In this document: positions 61,838-64,000 of the stretch, in pieces
Numbering within the stretch: position 1 is the first letter of the stretch
Layout: each line of letters opens with the position of its first letter
Assembly (NCBI GenBank): GCA_947095585.1
Contig: OX352763.1
Location: 50,386,329 to 50,450,328, forward strand
Reading direction: 5' to 3'
DNA from: Nephrocerus scutellatus
Lineage: Eukaryota > Arthropoda > Insecta > Diptera > Pipunculidae
DNA length: 64,000 bases
Made by a program: the position numbers and the translations under genes
The notes under the pieces: model-generated
Databases searched by the model: none
What the model was told of the DNA's origin: nothing
The model's input: the letters and a program-made list of their open reading frames with translations, nothing else

Positions 61838-62139
61838 AGTTATTATTTTATACGTTTTAATTTTTTAAAAAAATATTTTTTTCTTTTATGATGCTTTATT
61901 TATTATCCATGAACTTCACTTTACAAACTCTAGAATCAAACTGAACTACAATAATTACTAATAATAAACTAAAAACCTAACTTCTGCTGCCACTAGACGC
62001 GACGTCAGCATAAGTTGATGTTGATGTTGCAATCCCATGGTCGAAGATCGTTCAACTTTGTTGACTTTGTTCGTGTGAATTGCAGTGTCATCAGTGCAGC
62101 GGCAATCGTGTATTTTTGTTAATTTTTTTAGAGTTAACT
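61838..62139 (-). repeat. 5' LTR of element E (302 bp)
   Basis: In plus orientation it begins AGTTATTATTTTATACG and ends AGAGTTAACT, collinear with 19955-20259. About 18 differences plus small indels are visible. TATA (62140-62143) follows, then Harbinger coding. Confidence 0.85.
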
Positions 62140-62413
62140 TATACACAGATCAACTAGACTAAGTATAGAACAAGCATTAGGGAGATTTTGATCTATGTTT
62201 CGAATTCTTGAATTCACTGACATCAAAAATTTGGAATATGCTAAATTCATAATTTATGCTTGTGTTGTTCTTCAAAATCTTATTATAGATCATGAAAGGA
62301 ATTTGAGCTTTACTCGGCAGCTGAGTCACAAGATTCAGAAAATGAAGATATTAACACTTTGGAATAATATCAATCAGTTCATGTTGCTAATGAAGAATCT
62401 AAACACAAGATAA
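62140..62413 (+). pseudogene. PIF/Harbinger transposase, 3' half (split gene)
   Basis: The frame starting at the TATA duplicate continues the 19646-19954 gene: STRLSIEQALGRF, an in-frame TGA (62188-62190), SMFRILEFTDIKNLEYAKFI and IYACVVLQNLIIDHE, ending at TAA 62411-62413. The IEQALGRF and ACVVLQNL blocks correspond to the conserved C-terminal Harbinger motifs containing the catalytic Glu. An LHNL-type motif is LQNL here. Joined across the insertion, the two halves read without gap or overlap once one TATA is removed. Confidence 0.85.
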
Positions 62414-62419
62414 ATATAA

Positions 62420-62922
62420 TCGCAATGTTGTTTTCGTCGTAAAAAGTCAGTGCTGTTTTCCATAGGATTGTCCAGCCTAAATTAAAATAAAATTAAATTT
62501 GGGTTGTTTCGCGATCTGTCCAACAAAAGTCGTTATTTCATTTCTGTTCCAATAGATTCCAATTGTTTAGGTTCCAATGACCTCCAAAAGACTCCTCTAA
62601 AGACCTTCAAAAGAACCTCAAAAGCCCCTCTAAAAAACCTCAAAAGAACATTAGAAGACCCTCAAAAGACTCCCAAAAGACCCCCCATAGAACCCTCAAA
62701 AGACCATACCGAATTTCATAGAAATCGGTAGAGAAATTACTTAGTTCCCAAAATTTAAAAATATAACACAATAATGTGATCAATACTGTGACTCAAAATC
62801 GCAAAACAAAATTATTTTTAATTATTATTATTGTATTTCAAATATCTTTTCACAAGTTCACAAAACGATCACAAACCAATTTATTGAAAGTGGGACAGGA
62901 CAACGTCTGTCGGGTCAGCTAG
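62420..62922 (+). mobile_element. Possible non-autonomous Helitron 3' part with short repeats
   Basis: 62575-62705 is an irregular array of CCTCAAAAGAC / CCTCTAAAGACC-type 10-14-mers. It is followed by CCGAATTTCATAGAAATCGG, a phrase typical of insect Helitron flanks. The 3' end reads GGGACAGGACAACGTCTGTC then GGGTCAGCTAG: a 7-bp hairpin with one bulge, seven bases before CTAG (62919-62922), followed by T. That matches the Helitron 3' hairpin plus CTAG rule. The 5' end (TC) was not located. Confidence 0.45.
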
Positions 62923-63258
62923 TATACTGTAAAAAACGAACTAAAGGCAATAAATCAGTGTAACTTGCAAAATTTTATTTTGTTTTATTTCATTTAATAT
63001 ACAGGTATTAGGTACAAGTCAGTTCGTTTTCAATTTTGAAATATGTAATTCAATAATCGACTTAAACTTAATTTCACAATTCCTGACTCATGAAAAAACT
63101 TAATCAGGAATAAAACAATGTAATATATCTCAACCAACATTTTTTCGCGTTCAACAGATAGCATTTATCTGTGACGCCACTCATTTCCTTTAGCTTCATT
63201 TTCCAAAAATTCGATTATTTCGCCACTTGTCATTTTTGAATTTGTTTTTGTCTTCTTT
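62923..63258. other. Non-coding interval
   Basis: AT-rich sequence with no recognised motif, repeat or RNA on either strand before the minus-strand frame that ends at 63259. Confidence 0.5.
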
Positions 63259-63800
63259 TTAGGAGTCTCTTGCTCCACTGTCATTCTCGTCGCGTCCAAA
63301 CACCTCCGCCACAAGCTCGTTCGGTGGTTCTATATTGTGACGAGATCCATACACTTCGTTAAATTTGTGGAAAAATCCCTTGTTCCTCTTTTGTAACCTT
63401 TGGTAGGATACTTTTAAATTTTGAAATTACCTGAAGATATAATCTCTTTGCTACGAAAATGTGGGGAAAGGAGTCTTTATTTCAGTTCATACTTTTCCCC
63501 ATATCACCGATGTTATCCTACGTCCACCAATAAATTCTGATTCAATTCCCAGTAGAACAGATATCAAGGGTTTGTTGCCAGCATCGTAACAGATTTTTTG
63601 TTTAGGTTCATTCCTATGTAGGAAAAATTATTTATTTCATATTTTAAATGCAAAAAAATATTATTTATTACTTACATTTTCTCTGCTTCTATTTTCCTGC
63701 AAGGCGCGCAAAAGTGAAATACATGCCAATTTGGCAGCGTAACTGACGCTTTCTTTTTCTTTTTCGAACGCAAGTGCTGCCAAACCAATGCAAAGATAAT
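63259..63800 (-). other. Candidate spliced minus-strand coding region, family unknown
   Basis: A minus frame ending at TAA 63259-63261 encodes VSYQRLQKRNKGFFHKFNEV, then YGSRHNIEPPNELVAEVFGR. Further upstream another frame (about 63613-63505) encodes KICYDAGNKPLISVLLGIES, then EFIGGRRITSVIWGKV. A GTAAGT donor (63675) and a CTACATAG acceptor (63614) define a 62-nt intron of normal fly size joining it to an open upstream segment (IEAEKM-type). The peptide composition looks like a real protein, possibly the Myb/SANT-type partner of a Harbinger element or a host gene, but I do not recognise it. Confidence 0.3.
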
Positions 63801-64000
63801 GTAGTTTGTTTTACAATAATGATGGTAAGATTTGCAGGACTACAGCTTTCTAACATTTATGAACTCACCCATTGGCTTTACAAATTGCATGACCTTTCAT
63901 AATTGCGGTGAAACAGTAGGTTTATGTAACAAATGACAGTTCACAGTGCAAAGGGTGTTTTACTCCTTTCTTGCATTATGTGTTTTATTCTACACGCATA

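Larger units (their letters stand above)
19955..62139 (-). mobile_element. 42-kb nested insertion bounded by LTRs of errantivirus-like element E
   Basis: Two related LTRs in the same orientation (19955-20259 and 61838-62139) bound this region. TATA occurs on both outer sides (19951-19954 and 62140-62143), and the flanks join to one continuous Harbinger transposase frame. Next to the left LTR come PPT, env, integrase, RT, protease and gag in minus-strand order, as expected for a gypsy-like element with env. Further right the interior is a mosaic of E segments, LINE A segments and nested BEL, Y, P, Z and mariner elements. The LTRs differ by roughly 18 positions in 303 (my count), making E the oldest insertion here apart from Harbinger. 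Confidence 0.85.

Noticed and set aside
1..64000. A new defence, biosynthetic or other multi-gene system
   Set aside because: Every well-supported coding region is a transposon remnant with disabling lesions. No cluster of intact unknown genes is present.

Overview
This is a gene-poor, transposon-saturated stretch of an insect nuclear genome. The element set points to a brachyceran fly: Ty3/gypsy-type elements with env (errantivirus-like), a BEL/Pao element, a PIF/Harbinger transposase, Helitron helicase remnants, jockey/CR1-like LINEs, and a Tc1/mariner element with 41 residues between its last two catalytic Asp codons. That spacing is the DD41D arrangement I associate with the tephritid 'rosa' family, so a tephritid fruit fly is plausible but not proven. 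I found no intact host gene. Nearly every long reading frame is a decayed transposon protein. Two stretches (7.6-7.8 kb and 63.3-63.8 kb, minus strand) might hold non-transposon coding remnants.

Layout, left part (1-19.6 kb). A decayed LINE on the minus strand (0.2-2.3 kb) is followed by a Helitron helicase gene. That gene is split by a minus-strand LINE fragment (3-4 kb), and its 3' half is duplicated in tandem (4.3-7.1 kb). Two copies of one gypsy-type family, called G here, lie head to head: G1 on the minus strand (8.36-12.12 kb) and G2 on the plus strand (12.12-17.18 kb). Their internal deletions are complementary, and the G2 3' LTR has absorbed a 338-bp tandem repeat. Next come AT-rich spacer, a 33-bp perfect-core hairpin and a MITE-like element (18.1-18.6 kb).

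Layout, right part (19.6-62.4 kb). A single PIF/Harbinger transposase reading frame is cut at 19954/62140 by a 42-kb insertion. Two LTRs of one errantivirus-like element (E; minus strand; 305 and 302 bp) bound the insertion, and the 4-bp sequence TATA flanks both sides. Inside E, three minus-strand E segments (E1, E2, E3) alternate with three plus-strand segments of one LINE family (A1, A2, A3). Younger elements are nested within these: a BEL element in A1 (target duplication GATGA) with another LINE fragment at its 3' edge; an env-bearing gypsy element Y in A2 (duplication CCCG) that carries a rosa-like mariner; a mag-like gypsy element P in E3 (duplication GTTTT) that carries another gypsy element Z, which in turn carries a 300-bp mariner MITE. 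By eye, LTR pairs differ by about 6% in E, 2% in BEL and 1.4% in Y, which agrees with the nesting order.

Right flank. Before the outer right LTR are a 412/mdg1-like polyprotein fragment and a tRNA-Leu-like sequence with its 3' CCA written in the DNA. Beyond the Harbinger 3' half are a short-repeat tract with a Helitron-like 3' terminus and a possible minus-strand spliced frame. No autonomous element looks intact. Reading frames are broken in all of them. The value of the window is its insertion history, not a working pathway. All family assignments come from motif recognition by eye, with no database search.
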